A stretch of 64,000 bases of DNA from Pseudoteredinibacter isoporae (GTDB taxonomy: Bacteria; Pseudomonadota; Gammaproteobacteria; Pseudomonadales; Cellvibrionaceae), in assembly GCF_011602085.1 (NCBI RefSeq), contig NZ_JAAONY010000001.1:1922001-1986000 (forward strand), in the 5' to 3' direction. The translations under genes and the position numbers were made by a program. The notes under the pieces are model-generated. The model saw only the letters and a list, made by a program, of their open reading frames with translations. It had not been told where the DNA came from and ran no database searches. Below are positions 46,602 to 59,984 of this stretch, piece after piece. Positions within the stretch are counted from its first letter, which is position 1. Every line of letters starts with the position of its first letter.

Positions 46602-47684
46602 ATGGGACTTTGGGCAAAACTGAGTACATTCTTTCATGAGCGAGAAGAGGTAACGGCGGTCGCCAATCTCGCCATGCCCAAAGAAAGTGAGTCAGCTCAG
46701 GAAAAGCGGCTGCTCCTGAAATGCGAACAAAATGGCTTGCCTGATTTTTCTCATGTCGAGGCCGAACATTTATATCTTTGCGCCTGGCTTGAAATTGATT
46801 CTGCCAAAGAATTGCAGCCATCTATTCCCACGCCGTTAAAATTGAAGTTGCTTGACGAGGCTTATCGTCAGGCAGCTGTCCCTCGTTTGCCAGCGGTGCT
46901 GCCTAAGCTCATGCGTGCATTGCGTGATCCTGAAGTTACCGCTCGCGACTGTATTGAGTTAATCAGGCAGGATGCGGCTCTATTGGCTTCGGTATTGCAG
47001 ATTGCCAACAGCAGTTTTTATCGTCCGGGTGGGGGCGAGGCTCTGGATATTGAGCAGGCAGTGGTCAGCCTGGGCATTGAAGGTTTGCGCCGAGTGGTCT
47101 GTGCGGCTTTGGTTAAGCCGATTGCCAAAAGAGCCGATACCCACAGCGAACATAAAGGTGGCGATATCTGGCAGTACAGTTTACGCACGGCATTGGCTGC
47201 TGAAGCTCTCGCCCATGTTCATGGCGTAGACAGCTTTGTAGCTTACTTATTGGGGCTGTGTCAGGGGCTGGGTTATACCACGCTCTACAATGAGTTTTTA
47301 AAACATTGGCGCGAGAACAATCGCGTTCCCGATAACCGAGCGATTGCCGAAGCCTGTCTGGTGTTTGGGAATGAGCTCAGCGCTGAAATTGTTTCCGATT
47401 GGCCGATGCCCGATGAGCTGGGTAAGCAGCTTATGGCTTTCGCTGAATTTTCCAAAGCCGTACACGAAGAAAAAGCGGCAGAGCGTTCCGGTACCTATGC
47501 CGGTACTTGTGCCAGTACTTATGTCGGTACCTATGTCACCCTTCTTCAACAGGCGGTCTATATCAGTCGCTTGTATTCCCTGGAGCAGCAAGGTCTACTG
47601 CCGGAAAATCTTTGGGAGCAGCTGTGTGAAGGTGGCCACTTACCTTTGGGCTTGTTGGGCCAGTTGTCCGAGAGTTCTTTTTGA
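46602..47684 (+). CDS. HDOD-domain signalling protein
   Basis: The 360-residue protein starts at ATG after GGAGAC. Its centre (about 95-290) is an HDOD domain: PRLPAVLPKLMRALRDPEV, DAALLASVLQIANSSFYRPG and VVSLGIEGLRRVVCAALVKP. HDOD proteins are degenerate HD phosphohydrolases that scaffold c-di-GMP, motility or stress signalling. A stretch rich in GTYA-type repeats (about residues 297-312) is encoded by a 12-base tandem repeat. No other signalling domain is present. Confidence 0.85.
   Translation: MGLWAKLSTFFHEREEVTAVANLAMPKESESAQEKRLLLKCEQNGLPDFSHVEAEHLYLCAWLEIDSAKELQPSIPTPLKLKLLDEAYRQAAVPRLPAVLPKLMRALRDPEVTARDCIELIRQDAALLASVLQIANSSFYRPGGGEALDIEQAVVSLGIEGLRRVVCAALVKPIAKRADTHSEHKGGDIWQYSLRTALAAEALAHVHGVDSFVAYLLGLCQGLGYTTLYNEFLKHWRENNRVPDNRAIAEACLVFGNELSAEIVSDWPMPDELGKQLMAFAEFSKAVHEEKAAERSGTYAGTCASTYVGTYVTLLQQAVYISRLYSLEQQGLLPENLWEQLCEGGHLPLGLLGQLSESSF
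47490..47537 (+). repeat. Four imperfect 12-bp tandem repeats inside the HDOD gene
   Basis: Units read GGTACCTATGCC, GGTACTTGTGCC, AGTACTTATGTC and GGTACCTATGTC and encode GTYA-GTCA-STYV-GTYV. The unit length is a multiple of three, so copy-number change would keep the frame. Confidence 0.85.
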
Positions 47685-47876
47685 TTTAACGTTCCTGCCT
47701 GAAAACGTCTTTGATTCCCGCACGATTTACACCGCCATAGGTATGATTCAGTGGCAGTTAATACTAATGGCTCTAGCATTGCCCCAAGTCCCATATAAGA
47801 TGAGCCTTGCTCGCTGTTATCACCGATGAATCGGGGTAACGGCCAACAGGAAACCACATTCATAGGATAGATAATT

Positions 47877-48275
47877 ATGAAAACATTGATGACAACTCTC
47901 CTTGCTGTTTTGGCGCTATCTCTCAGTTCTTTGGGTTACAGTAAGGACTGTAAAGGTCAGAGCCAATCGGCCTGCGGCAAAGGTGGAAGTTGTAGCTGGG
48001 TAGAGGGCTACAAAAGAAAAGATGGCAAGAACGTCAAAGGTTATTGCCGTGCCGCCTCTGGAAAGGCCAAGAGTTCGCTCTCCGCAAAAAGCAAATCTGC
48101 TGAGAAAAAAGCAAAGTCCAGCACTTCCAAAGCGAAAACCAAAAGCAAGGATAAAGCCAAAGGCAAAACTGAGTTGGCTGAAGCTAAAGCCAAATCTAAA
48201 ACCAAAGCTAAATCGAAAAGCAAGGCCAAGAAAAAGTCTAAAAACAAAACCGCTAAGTCAAAAAGCAGTAAGTAA
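47877..48275 (+). CDS. Secreted Cys-containing protein with a Lys/Ser/Ala-rich tail
   Basis: The 132-residue protein has a clear signal peptide (cut after GYS, about residue 22), a small domain with Cys25, Cys33, Cys39 and Cys57 (DCKGQSQSACGKGG, CSWVEGYKRKDG, GYCRAA), and a tail of about 70 residues made almost only of Lys, Ser, Ala and Thr. The four cysteines could form two disulfides in the periplasm or outside. The tail resembles histone-H1-like and AlgP-type tails, which bind DNA or polyanions. No family is firmly recognised. A strong terminator follows. Confidence 0.7.
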   Translation: MKTLMTTLLAVLALSLSSLGYSKDCKGQSQSACGKGGSCSWVEGYKRKDGKNVKGYCRAASGKAKSSLSAKSKSAEKKAKSSTSKAKTKSKDKAKGKTELAEAKAKSKTKAKSKSKAKKKSKNKTAKSKSSK

Positions 48276-48335
48276 GCGATAGCCGTTAGCAAGCAATAAG
48301 TTAACAGAACATCAAACAGTAAATCTTTTAGTCGT

Positions 48336-48378
48336 TATAGCGCTCCAGTGTTCCCTCAAGCCTGGAGCGCTATATTTT
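48336..48378. terminator. Bidirectional terminator between the Lys-rich gene and greB
   Basis: TATAGCGCTCCAG pairs perfectly with CTGGAGCGCTATA (13 bp) around a 13-base loop, followed by TTTT. Confidence 0.85.
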
Positions 48379-48395
48379 AATGCGATCCACGCTCG

Positions 48396-48893
48396 CTATT
48401 CATAATCAATAGCGACAATATAAAAAACCTCTTCGCCTTCGGGCTTCCTCAATATCACTTCATCATCGAGTTTCTTACCTAACATGGCTTTGGCCAGTGG
48501 TGAGTCCATGCTGAGTTTACTGTCGGCGACATTAAATTCATCGGGGCCCACAATGCGAAAGCGTTGTTCTTCGCCGTCTTCGTCCTCAATGGTGACCCAG
48601 GCGCCGAAGAATACTTTATCTCGTTCGGCAGGTGCGCGATCGACAATGGTCAGTTCGTCCAGGCGCTTACTCAGAAAGCGAACACGGCGATCGATTTCAC
48701 GGAGGCGGCGTTTACCGTAGATATAATCACCGTTTTCCGAGCGATCGCCATTTTTTGCTGCTTCATGTACCACATTAGTTACCTCTGGGCGCTCAACTTT
48801 CCATAGGTGGCTGAGTTCCGCCTGTAAAGCATCAGCACCTTCGCGGGTAATATAGGGTGAACCTTTGCGGCTTGGTGGTCGCCAACGCCCCAT
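48396..48893 (-). CDS. greB: Transcription elongation factor GreB
   Basis: GreB, 165 residues, has an N-terminal coiled coil with SPYITREGADALQAELSHLW and the acidic tip DRSENGDYIYGKRRL, and a C-terminal FKBP-like domain (VGPDEFNVADSKLSMDSPLA). It rescues backtracked RNA polymerase by stimulating RNA cleavage. Its ATG shares one base with the stop of the upstream S9 peptidase gene (TGATG), so translation is coupled. Confidence 0.95.
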   Translation of the reverse strand: MGRWRPPSRKGSPYITREGADALQAELSHLWKVERPEVTNVVHEAAKNGDRSENGDYIYGKRRLREIDRRVRFLSKRLDELTIVDRAPAERDKVFFGAWVTIEDEDGEEQRFRIVGPDEFNVADSKLSMDSPLAKAMLGKKLDDEVILRKPEGEEVFYIVAIDYE

Positions 48894-50893
48894 CAGTTGG
48901 TCTCCAGGTTCAAAATATTAACGGCGTTGATAGAGTCTGCTTCTAGATCCGGGGCGTTGAAATCAAACAGGCGGCTATAGAAATACAGTTCACCTTCCAG
49001 TGCAGTAACAATGGCTTCTGCACCTCTAAAGCCGTGGCCTTCTCCTTCGAAGGGAACATAGGCAACGGGAAGTTTTTTATTGTTTAATGCTTCAAGCATG
49101 GCTTCCGCCTGATTCGGTGGCACCACTTTGTCCTCAAGTCCCTGAAAGAAAATAGCCGGGCAATTCAGTTGTTCGACGTGGTTAATCGGTGAACGTTGTT
49201 GATAAATCTCTTTGGCTCCTGGATAGGGGCCAACCATGGAATCGAGGTAGCGTGCCTCAAATTTATGGGTATCACGAGCCAGAGTTTCCAAATCGCCAAT
49301 GCCATAGTGGCTTGCGCCGGCGGCGAAGGTTTCTGCAAAGGTCAGGGCGGCGAGCACGGTATAGCCGCCTGCGCTGCCACCTTTAATGCATAAACGTTCT
49401 GGATCGGCGAGACCTTTATCCACCAGGAACTGGGCGCCCGCACAGACGTCTTCCACGTCTTTAATTCCCCATTGGCCTTTCAGGCTATCGCGATAAGGGC
49501 GACCATAACCGGTGCTGCCGCGATAGTTGATATCAAAGACCGCAAAACCTCGGCTGGTCCAGAATTGAATTTTTACGCTCAATGCCGTCTCGGTTGCGCC
49601 CGTTGGACCGCCATGGCACAAGGCGATCAGTGGGGCTTTTTCATCGGGCATGGCTTGGTATTCAGGATTGCAGGGCGCGTAATAAAAACCGTGTGCGGTC
49701 TCACCACCGGCTGCAAAGCTCAAGGCCTGTGGAGCAGAAATATATTCGGGCTCGATATCCGAGCTGCTACTGGTGCAAACCTGGCGGATAGTTTGGTTCT
49801 GCCATTGGCAAAGTTGGCTGGCACTTTGACTATTGGCAGCGAAAAACAGAGCGCGGCCTTCCGCACAATTGATCATGGAAATATCATCGTAAGGGCTTTC
49901 GATGTTCTTCAGGGTTTTCGTATCGATATCCAGCTCGCCCAGTTGCCAACGTCCGTCTTGTGTATAACAGCAGGCAATGGTGTTGTTGTTCAAAAAGCCA
50001 TAGCAGCTCATACCGAACACCCACTGGGGTGTGGCAAATTCTGCTTCCATGGGCTGCAAGGCGTCCAATTTTTCCGTGTCGAGGGAATAGCGATAGAGGT
50101 TCCACCAATCGCTGCAATCGGACACAAAGTATAGGTTTCCATCCGGGCCGAAACTCGGTTGAAAAATGGATTCCTGTTGAGCTTCCAAAGTTGGGGTGTC
50201 GATTGCAGAAACTCTTCTCTGGTTTTTTACCCCCCCTTGATCATCAAGTTGCACAACATAGCACTCTGTTGCATCCCAGGGCATATTGGGATGATGCCAG
50301 CAAAGATAACTCAGGTTTTTTCCGTCCGGGCTGAGGCAAGGATTTGAGTAAAAATCGGCACCGCTGAATAAGGTTGTAGTACGTGCGTCGGGTGCGCCTG
50401 CAATATCAATACTGACGATGGTGTTTTCCGGTTCATGGCCTTCATCGCAGCGCGCATGATCTTCCGAAACGGCAATTAAGCGCTGGCGTTGTGCATCCCA
50501 AAGTAAATCGGCAAAACGAGTGTGTTCCAGTTTGGTAATTCGTTCGATGTCTTTGCTCGTCAGGCATAAACGATAAATATCCTGATCTTTGGCGTTTACA
50601 AAAAATACGGCATTTCCGGCAATGCAGTAGCTGGCGCCACCGTATTCGTGGCAAGCCGATCGCACACTGAATGGGCTGGGGCTCAGGTCCTCTGTTTGTT
50701 CAGGATTATGTTGAGGGGCTCGAACCAGTACCGAGCGGCCTTTTTCCTGTGGGCGACCTTCAAGCCAGTAATTGTAATCCTCATGAACGCGTGGCTCGCT
50801 CAAACGAACACTGTCAGCGACGAGAAGCGACGCAGAAATAGGAGAAGCCCAGCTGCCGCAGGGCGCAGCAATTTTATGGTTTGAATGTGTCAT
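48893..50893 (-). CDS. S9-family prolyl-oligopeptidase-type peptidase
   Basis: The 666-residue protein has an N-terminal beta-propeller (residues about 30-390, with repeated PSFGPDGNLYFVSD-type blades) and a C-terminal alpha/beta hydrolase. The nucleophile is in KGGSAGGYTVLAALTF, with HGGPTGATETAL before it and the His in EGEGHGFRG near the C-terminus; an Asp in LEDKVVPPNQAE completes the triad. It cleaves short peptides, often acylaminoacyl- or dipeptidyl-type. No signal peptide is seen. The greB gene follows with a one-base overlap. Confidence 0.92.
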   Translation of the reverse strand: MTHSNHKIAAPCGSWASPISASLLVADSVRLSEPRVHEDYNYWLEGRPQEKGRSVLVRAPQHNPEQTEDLSPSPFSVRSACHEYGGASYCIAGNAVFFVNAKDQDIYRLCLTSKDIERITKLEHTRFADLLWDAQRQRLIAVSEDHARCDEGHEPENTIVSIDIAGAPDARTTTLFSGADFYSNPCLSPDGKNLSYLCWHHPNMPWDATECYVVQLDDQGGVKNQRRVSAIDTPTLEAQQESIFQPSFGPDGNLYFVSDCSDWWNLYRYSLDTEKLDALQPMEAEFATPQWVFGMSCYGFLNNNTIACCYTQDGRWQLGELDIDTKTLKNIESPYDDISMINCAEGRALFFAANSQSASQLCQWQNQTIRQVCTSSSSDIEPEYISAPQALSFAAGGETAHGFYYAPCNPEYQAMPDEKAPLIALCHGGPTGATETALSVKIQFWTSRGFAVFDINYRGSTGYGRPYRDSLKGQWGIKDVEDVCAGAQFLVDKGLADPERLCIKGGSAGGYTVLAALTFAETFAAGASHYGIGDLETLARDTHKFEARYLDSMVGPYPGAKEIYQQRSPINHVEQLNCPAIFFQGLEDKVVPPNQAEAMLEALNNKKLPVAYVPFEGEGHGFRGAEAIVTALEGELYFYSRLFDFNAPDLEADSINAVNILNLETN

Positions 50894-51080
50894 AAGATAT
50901 CTGTCTTTCTAAATGAACAAGCGCCCGCTGATTATGTTGGAGTATGCGCCGAATGGGTAAAATTGTACCTTGTCGTTCCGGCTTTATCACTTTCCACTTT
51001 TGCTATGTTGCGGGGCTTTGGGGTTTAATGCCTGCATTGGACCCAGTTGGGCGATTATGCGCTTTTGATGCACATCAGCT

Positions 51081-52487
51081 ATGTCAGAAAAACAGCCTTT
51101 AAATGTTTTGGCAAATCATTGTTTGAGTCGTATTCAATCCCTATTGAGCACGGAGCAGTGGGGTGCTTGTCAGTCGGTGATCGTGGCCTATTCCGGTGGC
51201 TTGGATTCGACGGTGTTATTGCACGTGATGGCGCATCTTAGAGATTCTCGGGCTTTGGGAGGTAGAGCGCTCAAGGCGGTGCATGTTCATCATGGTTTAT
51301 CCGATCTGGCGACGGAGTGGCAGAGGCACTGTGAGAGACAGGCCAGTGCCCTGGCGGTGGAGTTTCACAGTGCCAATTTATCAATGGACGATCAATTCAT
51401 TAAGAATGCTGGTGGTATGGAAGCTGCGGCAAGAAAGGAACGCTATCGAGCCTTTGAACAGGTAATGAATGAGGGCGACGTTTTGTTGCAGGCCCATCAT
51501 CAGGGTGATCAGGCGGAGACCCTGTTGCTGAGATTAATGCGTGGTGCAGGTCCGAAAGGCTTGGCGGGCATACCGGCTCGTCGAACCTTGACCAAGGGGC
51601 AGTTGGTGCGTCCATTGCTGGATCTGGAGAAGGAGGCACTACAGCACTGTGCGAGTGAATTGTCCCTTCGCTGGGTAGAAGATCCAAGTAATCAGGATAT
51701 TCATATTGAGCGAAATTTTCTGCGTAAAGAGATCATGCCGCTTTTGGAAAATCGTTGGCCGGGCTTCGCGGAGCGATGGGCTGGCACGGCTGATCTTTGC
51801 CGGCAAAGCGATGAACAGCTCGAAGACTATCAGGCCCAGGGCCTGAATCACTGTGATTGGCGCTCGGAGCGCCTGGGATACAGTCTCTGCCTGCAAACTT
51901 TGAGGGAATTCCCTGAGGCTTCACAAAGCTTGCTGATTCGTTCGGCTTTATCCCGTATGAAACTCCCAATGCCCAGCCGAGCCCAACTGACGGAGTTAGA
52001 CCGTCAGATTTTAATGGGTGGTCGACAGGACAGTGAGGCTATCGTTCACACTGGTGCTTGCAGTTTCGCCAGTCATAAGGGGCGCTTGTATTGCTGGCCC
52101 CAGAATGCGCTGCCCGAAGTTCTGCCCGAGCACTGGCAATCGGAGCAGCCCCTGCTTTTGGGAAATGGCTGGGAATTGCTGGCCAGAGAGGTCGACCCCA
52201 GCGAGCCAGGCCTGTGGTTGGCAGCGGAGCTGGAACTGAGAGGACGGGAAGCCTTTAAACGCGCCCATCCCTTATCGCGCCCTCATTCCCAGAGTACCAA
52301 GAAACTCTTGCAGGAGCAGGGCCTGGAACCATGGTTGCGTGGCCATATACCGTTTATCGCCTATCGGGGGCAGCTGTTGGCTGTGGGTGATTTGTGGGTT
52401 GAAAAGGCTGGTGCTGAGTGTTGCCAGGGCCTGCCTGGTGCCCGCTATTGCCAGCTAACCTGGCGTCATGTGGGGAGTGAGAAATAG
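51081..52487 (+). CDS. tilS: tRNA(Ile)-lysidine synthase
   Basis: TilS, 468 residues, starts at ATG 51081. The PP-loop VIVAYSGGLDSTVLLHV (about 30-46) binds ATP, and KAVHVHHGLSDLATEWQRHC and LLQAHHQGDQAETLLLRLMR are typical. It attaches lysine to cytidine 34 of the AUA-reading tRNA(Ile). The C-terminal domain (AHPLSRPHSQSTKKLLQEQG) binds the tRNA. It lies upstream of pyrG, as in related genomes. Confidence 0.95.
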   Translation: MSEKQPLNVLANHCLSRIQSLLSTEQWGACQSVIVAYSGGLDSTVLLHVMAHLRDSRALGGRALKAVHVHHGLSDLATEWQRHCERQASALAVEFHSANLSMDDQFIKNAGGMEAAARKERYRAFEQVMNEGDVLLQAHHQGDQAETLLLRLMRGAGPKGLAGIPARRTLTKGQLVRPLLDLEKEALQHCASELSLRWVEDPSNQDIHIERNFLRKEIMPLLENRWPGFAERWAGTADLCRQSDEQLEDYQAQGLNHCDWRSERLGYSLCLQTLREFPEASQSLLIRSALSRMKLPMPSRAQLTELDRQILMGGRQDSEAIVHTGACSFASHKGRLYCWPQNALPEVLPEHWQSEQPLLLGNGWELLAREVDPSEPGLWLAAELELRGREAFKRAHPLSRPHSQSTKKLLQEQGLEPWLRGHIPFIAYRGQLLAVGDLWVEKAGAECCQGLPGARYCQLTWRHVGSEK

Positions 52488-52577
52488 CGCAAATCGCCCC
52501 AAGTCTTCAATTGAGTCCAGGGGGCTTTTCTGGTAATCTGGCGTCCCATCTTGAGAGCGTTCTTGAAACCCTGATAA

Positions 52578-55183
<2,606 letters not shown>

Positions 55184-55215
55184 CGAGCCTGAAAACTTAT
55201 TCGTTTAAAACTTGA

Positions 55216-56535
<1,320 letters not shown>

Positions 56536-56560
56536 GCGTAAAGTTCTATTTTCGCTCTTC

Positions 56561-56600
56561 ATCGGCCAGCTCGCATACGCGGGCTGGCCGATTGTGTTTT
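56561..56600 (+). terminator. Terminator hairpin after eno
   Basis: ATCGGCCAGC pairs perfectly with GCTGGCCGAT around a 12-base loop, followed by TGTGTTTT. Termination is probably partial because ftsB and ispD follow in the same direction. Confidence 0.7.
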
Positions 56601-56692
56601 ACGGCTATTCACAGTTTGCACAAAACTGTTTACCCTTACTGCCAATAAACGGTTCTCTAATACGCCTTTGAACACCATCAGGTACCCCGATT

Positions 56693-56983
56693 GTGAATGC
56701 CATTAAATGGATAAGCCTACTGCTACTGCTGCTCTTGCTTGGGTTGCAGTATCGCCTGTGGGTGGGCGAAGGAAGCCTGGCGCACATCGATCGTCTGGAG
56801 CGTGAACTCGAACAGCAGGAACAGACCAATGAGCGCCTGAAACAACGCAATAAGTTGTTGGAAATTGAGGTGGAAGCGCTGCGCAAAGGCAATGAAGCCA
56901 TCGAGGAAAAGGCCCGCCGGGATATGGGAATGATCAAGGAAGGGGAGACTTTCTATATGGTTGTGGAGCCCAAGGATTCATGA
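56693..56983 (+). CDS. ftsB: Cell-division protein FtsB
   Basis: FtsB, 96 residues, starts at GTG 56693. It has a short cytoplasmic N-terminus, one membrane helix (SLLLLLLLLGLQYRLWVG, about 7-24) and a periplasmic coiled coil (ERELEQQEQTNERLKQRNKL). It forms the FtsQLB complex that activates septal wall synthesis. Its end overlaps ispD by four bases. Confidence 0.95.
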   Translation: MNAIKWISLLLLLLLLGLQYRLWVGEGSLAHIDRLERELEQQEQTNERLKQRNKLLEIEVEALRKGNEAIEEKARRDMGMIKEGETFYMVVEPKDS

Positions 56984-57684
56984 GTGTGCGTTACTGGGCG
57001 GTGGTTCCCGCCGCTGGCATTGGCTCGCGTATGGCCAGTGATCGTCCCAAGCAGTACCTGCCCCTGCAACATAAAACCGTTATTGAACATTCCCTGCAGC
57101 ATTTGCTTAGCCATGAGCGAATTGAAGCAGTGTATATCCCATTGGCTGAGCACGATGGATATTGGCCTGATCTGAGAATCAGCAGGCACCCCAAAATTAA
57201 GACCTTGTTGGGCGGCAAAGAACGAGCGGATTCCGTCTTGAATACGTTGACTGCGATGGCGGATGTTGCTGGTGATCAGGATTGGGTATTGGTGCACGAT
57301 GCTGCGCGCCCCTGCCTGCGAAAACAAAGCGTTCACCTGTTGCTTGATACACTGAGTGGTGAAAGCCGTGGTGGCATACTTGCTAACCCGGTTAACGACA
57401 CCATTAAAAAAGTGGCGAATGAAGACGAGATTCTCGAAACCGTTGATCGCCAGCAATTGTGGCAAGCGCAGACGCCTCAAATGTTTCGCTTCGGCTTACT
57501 GCGTGACAGTTTGCAGCGTGCGCTAGCCGCAGGTGTAAACATTACCGATGAAGCCAGTGCCGTCGAATGGGCTGGGCATTCAGCGAAAGTAGTTTGCGGG
57601 CCGAGTGACAACATTAAAATTACCCGCGCTGAAGATTTGCCTTTGGCGGAATTTATTTTGAGCCGTCAGAACGAATCTTGTTGA
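56980..57684 (+). CDS. ispD: 2-C-methyl-D-erythritol 4-phosphate cytidylyltransferase
   Basis: IspD, 234 residues, begins with RYWAVVPAAGIGSRMASDRP and KQYL, the CTP-binding signature. It makes CDP-methylerythritol in the MEP isoprenoid pathway. The VLVHDAARPCLRKQ and DTIKKV blocks are typical. Its start overlaps ftsB (ATGA) and ispF follows 36 bases later. Confidence 0.96.
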   Translation: MSVRYWAVVPAAGIGSRMASDRPKQYLPLQHKTVIEHSLQHLLSHERIEAVYIPLAEHDGYWPDLRISRHPKIKTLLGGKERADSVLNTLTAMADVAGDQDWVLVHDAARPCLRKQSVHLLLDTLSGESRGGILANPVNDTIKKVANEDEILETVDRQQLWQAQTPQMFRFGLLRDSLQRALAAGVNITDEASAVEWAGHSAKVVCGPSDNIKITRAEDLPLAEFILSRQNESC

Positions 57685-57720
57685 ACAAGGTGTTCCTGAC
57701 CAATTAAAAGAGGAGCCGGA

Positions 57721-58227
57721 GTGGCGACAGCAATCCGAGTCGGACAAGGTTACGATGTCCATGCCTTTGAAGACAGCGAGCCGTTCAAAAACCATATTGT
57801 CATTGGCGGTGTTCGCATCGATTACCAACGGGGTTTGAAGGCCCATTCCGATGGCGATGTGCTATTGCATGCACTTTGCGACGCGCTTCTGGGTGCTGCC
57901 GGGCTGGGTGATATCGGAAAGCACTTCCCAGATACCGACGCACAATACAAAGGCATTGATAGTCGTGAGTTGTTGCGTTTGGTGATTCGTAAACTGTCGG
58001 ATTTGAACTACCAACTGGTCAATGCCGATTTGACCATCGTGGCGCAAGCGCCCAAGATGGCCCCTCATATTCCAGCCATGTGTGAACATATCAGTACCGA
58101 TTGTGTCTGCGATCTTGACGCCATTAATGTTAAGGCGACGACCACCGAAAAGCTGGGGTTTGCCGGCCGTAAGGAAGGTATCGCTGCTTATGCCACAGTG
58201 CTCATTGAAAAAGGTACTGAGGTATAA
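57721..58227 (+). CDS. ispF: 2-C-methyl-D-erythritol 2,4-cyclodiphosphate synthase
   Basis: IspF, 168 residues, starts at GTG after [20 protein letters not shown] carries the metal-binding Asp-X-His, and [20 protein letters not shown] and [16 protein letters not shown] the active-site loops. It forms the cyclic diphosphate in the MEP pathway. The protein is about ten residues longer than usual, mostly at its C-terminus. truD begins four bases after the stop. Confidence 0.96.
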   Translation: MATAIRVGQGYDVHAFEDSEPFKNHIVIGGVRIDYQRGLKAHSDGDVLLHALCDALLGAAGLGDIGKHFPDTDAQYKGIDSRELLRLVIRKLSDLNYQLVNADLTIVAQAPKMAPHIPAMCEHISTDCVCDLDAINVKATTTEKLGFAGRKEGIAAYATVLIEKGTEV

Positions 58228-58231
58228 AAAC

Positions 58232-59203
58232 GTGACCGAACTGAATTTAAATTTTTCCTATGCCTATGGGGAACCCCTGGGTAATGCCGGTTTCCGTTGT
58301 GAGTACAGTGACTTCCAGGTTTATGAGCAGCTACCCAAGGCACCGGAAGGCGAGGGCGAGCACGTCTATTTATATGTTCGTAAAACCAATAACAATACCG
58401 CCTGGATAGCCAAGCAGCTCGCCAAAGCCGCCGGTATCCAAAATATGGATGTCGGTTACGCGGGGCTGAAAGATCGCCGCGCTGTAACGGAGCAGTGGTT
58501 CAGCCTGTACATGCCAAAGGGCAGCGAGCCCAATTGGCAGCAATTGGATATTCAAGGGGCCGAGGTGTTAACGGTCAGTCGGGGCCGCAGTAAATTGCGC
58601 CGGGGTGATCATGCGGATAATCGCTTTGTGATTCGCTTGCGCAACCCGAGCGCGCGTGTTGAGGACCTGGAAGCTCGCTTGAAATTATTGAGCCAGGGCG
58701 TACCGAATTATTTTGGCGAGCAACGCTTCGGGGCGGACGGTGGCAATTTACAGCGTGCCTCCCAATGGTTTGACGAAGGTGTGAGTATCCGCAACCGCCA
58801 GCAGAAGAAATTCATTGTGTCCGCCGCTCGTTCCTACCTCTTTAATCGTGTGTTAAGCGAGCGGGTTCAAAATCACAGCTGGCAGATGACCTTGGAAGGT
58901 GAGTGCTTACTGGAGGGTAAAGCCTCTGGCCCGATGTGGGGGCGGGGACGATTGGAATCGACCGCTGAGGTACTGGCTTTGGAAGAGCGCGTGCTGGCCC
59001 CTATGAGCAATTGGTGTGAACGACTGGAGCACCTGGGCTTGCGGCAGGACCGACGTGCTCTGGCCATGCAAGCCATGGATCTCAGTTGGCAGTGGCTGGA
59101 GGGCGACCTTGAGCTGCAGTTTAGGCTTCCGCCGGGGGCTTACGCCACCTCATTGCTGCGGGAATTATGTCATTTGGAGCAGCCCGAAATAGTCGAAGAG
59201 TAG
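58232..59203 (+). CDS. truD: tRNA pseudouridine(13) synthase TruD
   Basis: TruD, 323 residues, starts at GTG 58232, four bases after ispF. The catalytic Asp is in GYAGLKDRRAVTEQWFSL; DNRFVIRLRN and VPNYFGEQRFGADGGN are also diagnostic. It modifies uridine 13 of tRNA(Glu). In many relatives surE follows; here pcm follows directly after 106 bases. Confidence 0.95.
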   Translation: MTELNLNFSYAYGEPLGNAGFRCEYSDFQVYEQLPKAPEGEGEHVYLYVRKTNNNTAWIAKQLAKAAGIQNMDVGYAGLKDRRAVTEQWFSLYMPKGSEPNWQQLDIQGAEVLTVSRGRSKLRRGDHADNRFVIRLRNPSARVEDLEARLKLLSQGVPNYFGEQRFGADGGNLQRASQWFDEGVSIRNRQQKKFIVSAARSYLFNRVLSERVQNHSWQMTLEGECLLEGKASGPMWGRGRLESTAEVLALEERVLAPMSNWCERLEHLGLRQDRRALAMQAMDLSWQWLEGDLELQFRLPPGAYATSLLRELCHLEQPEIVEE

Positions 59204-59309
59204 GGCAACTATGGTATATTGCGGGGTTTAGCCGCCAGTACCTGCCGGGTGATTGATATAAGTCTCGGCGATTGATGTGAGCGGCGAGTGTGTTGAATAA
59301 GGACAGTGT

Positions 59310-59984
59310 GTGAACCAGAATTTACTGCAAGGCTTGGGGATGACCTCCCAGCGTACCCGAGAGCGCTTGGTGCAAAGACTGATGGACCAGGGCGTTTCCA
59401 ATTGGGAAGTGTTGGATGTAATGCGTAACACCCCGCGCCATATCTTTCTGGATGAAGCGCTCTCACACCGCGCCTATGAAGATACGGCTCTACCGATTGG
59501 TTTCGGACAAACCCTGTCTCAGCCTTATATTGTTGCCCGCATGACCGAAATTCTGCTTGGTGCCGCTGGCAGCCTTGATAAGGTTCTTGAAGTGGGAACG
59601 GGCTCGGGTTTTCAAACCAGTGTGCTGGCTCAACTGGTCAAACAGGTTTACAGCGTCGAGCGTATTAAGCCCCTGCAGGACAAAGCCAAGCAACGCTTGC
59701 GTGATCTGGGCTTGCGTAATGTGCGTTTCAAGCATTCTGACGGCGGCTTTGGCTGGCCGGAGGTCGGTCCATTCAATGCCATTCTCAGCGCAGCCGCACC
59801 TCAAATAATGCCCAAAGAGCTTCTGGCTCAGTTGGCCCCTAATGGTGTCTTGGTGATTCCTATCGGCGGCGACAAGCAGGAGCTGCATCTGGTGATGCGC
59901 GATGGCGACAGCGAGAATTTCATTACCCAGGTACTCGAACCTGTTAAGTTTGTACCCCTGAAGTCAGGAACGATCGATGCCTGA
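59310..59984 (+). CDS. pcm: Protein-L-isoaspartate O-methyltransferase
   Basis: Pcm, 224 residues, starts at GTG 59310 after AAGGA. It has [18 protein letters not shown] and the SAM-binding [18 protein letters not shown]. It methylates isoaspartyl residues in aged proteins to start their repair. Its last eight bases overlap the next gene. Confidence 0.95.
   Translation: MNQNLLQGLGMTSQRTRERLVQRLMDQGVSNWEVLDVMRNTPRHIFLDEALSHRAYEDTALPIGFGQTLSQPYIVARMTEILLGAAGSLDKVLEVGTGSGFQTSVLAQLVKQVYSVERIKPLQDKAKQRLRDLGLRNVRFKHSDGGFGWPEVGPFNAILSAAAPQIMPKELLAQLAPNGVLVIPIGGDKQELHLVMRDGDSENFITQVLEPVKFVPLKSGTIDA

Noticed and set aside
58082-58231. 50-codon N-terminal extension of TruD
   Set aside because: It overlaps ispF in another frame and has no TruD similarity; the GTG at 58232 follows the ispF stop.
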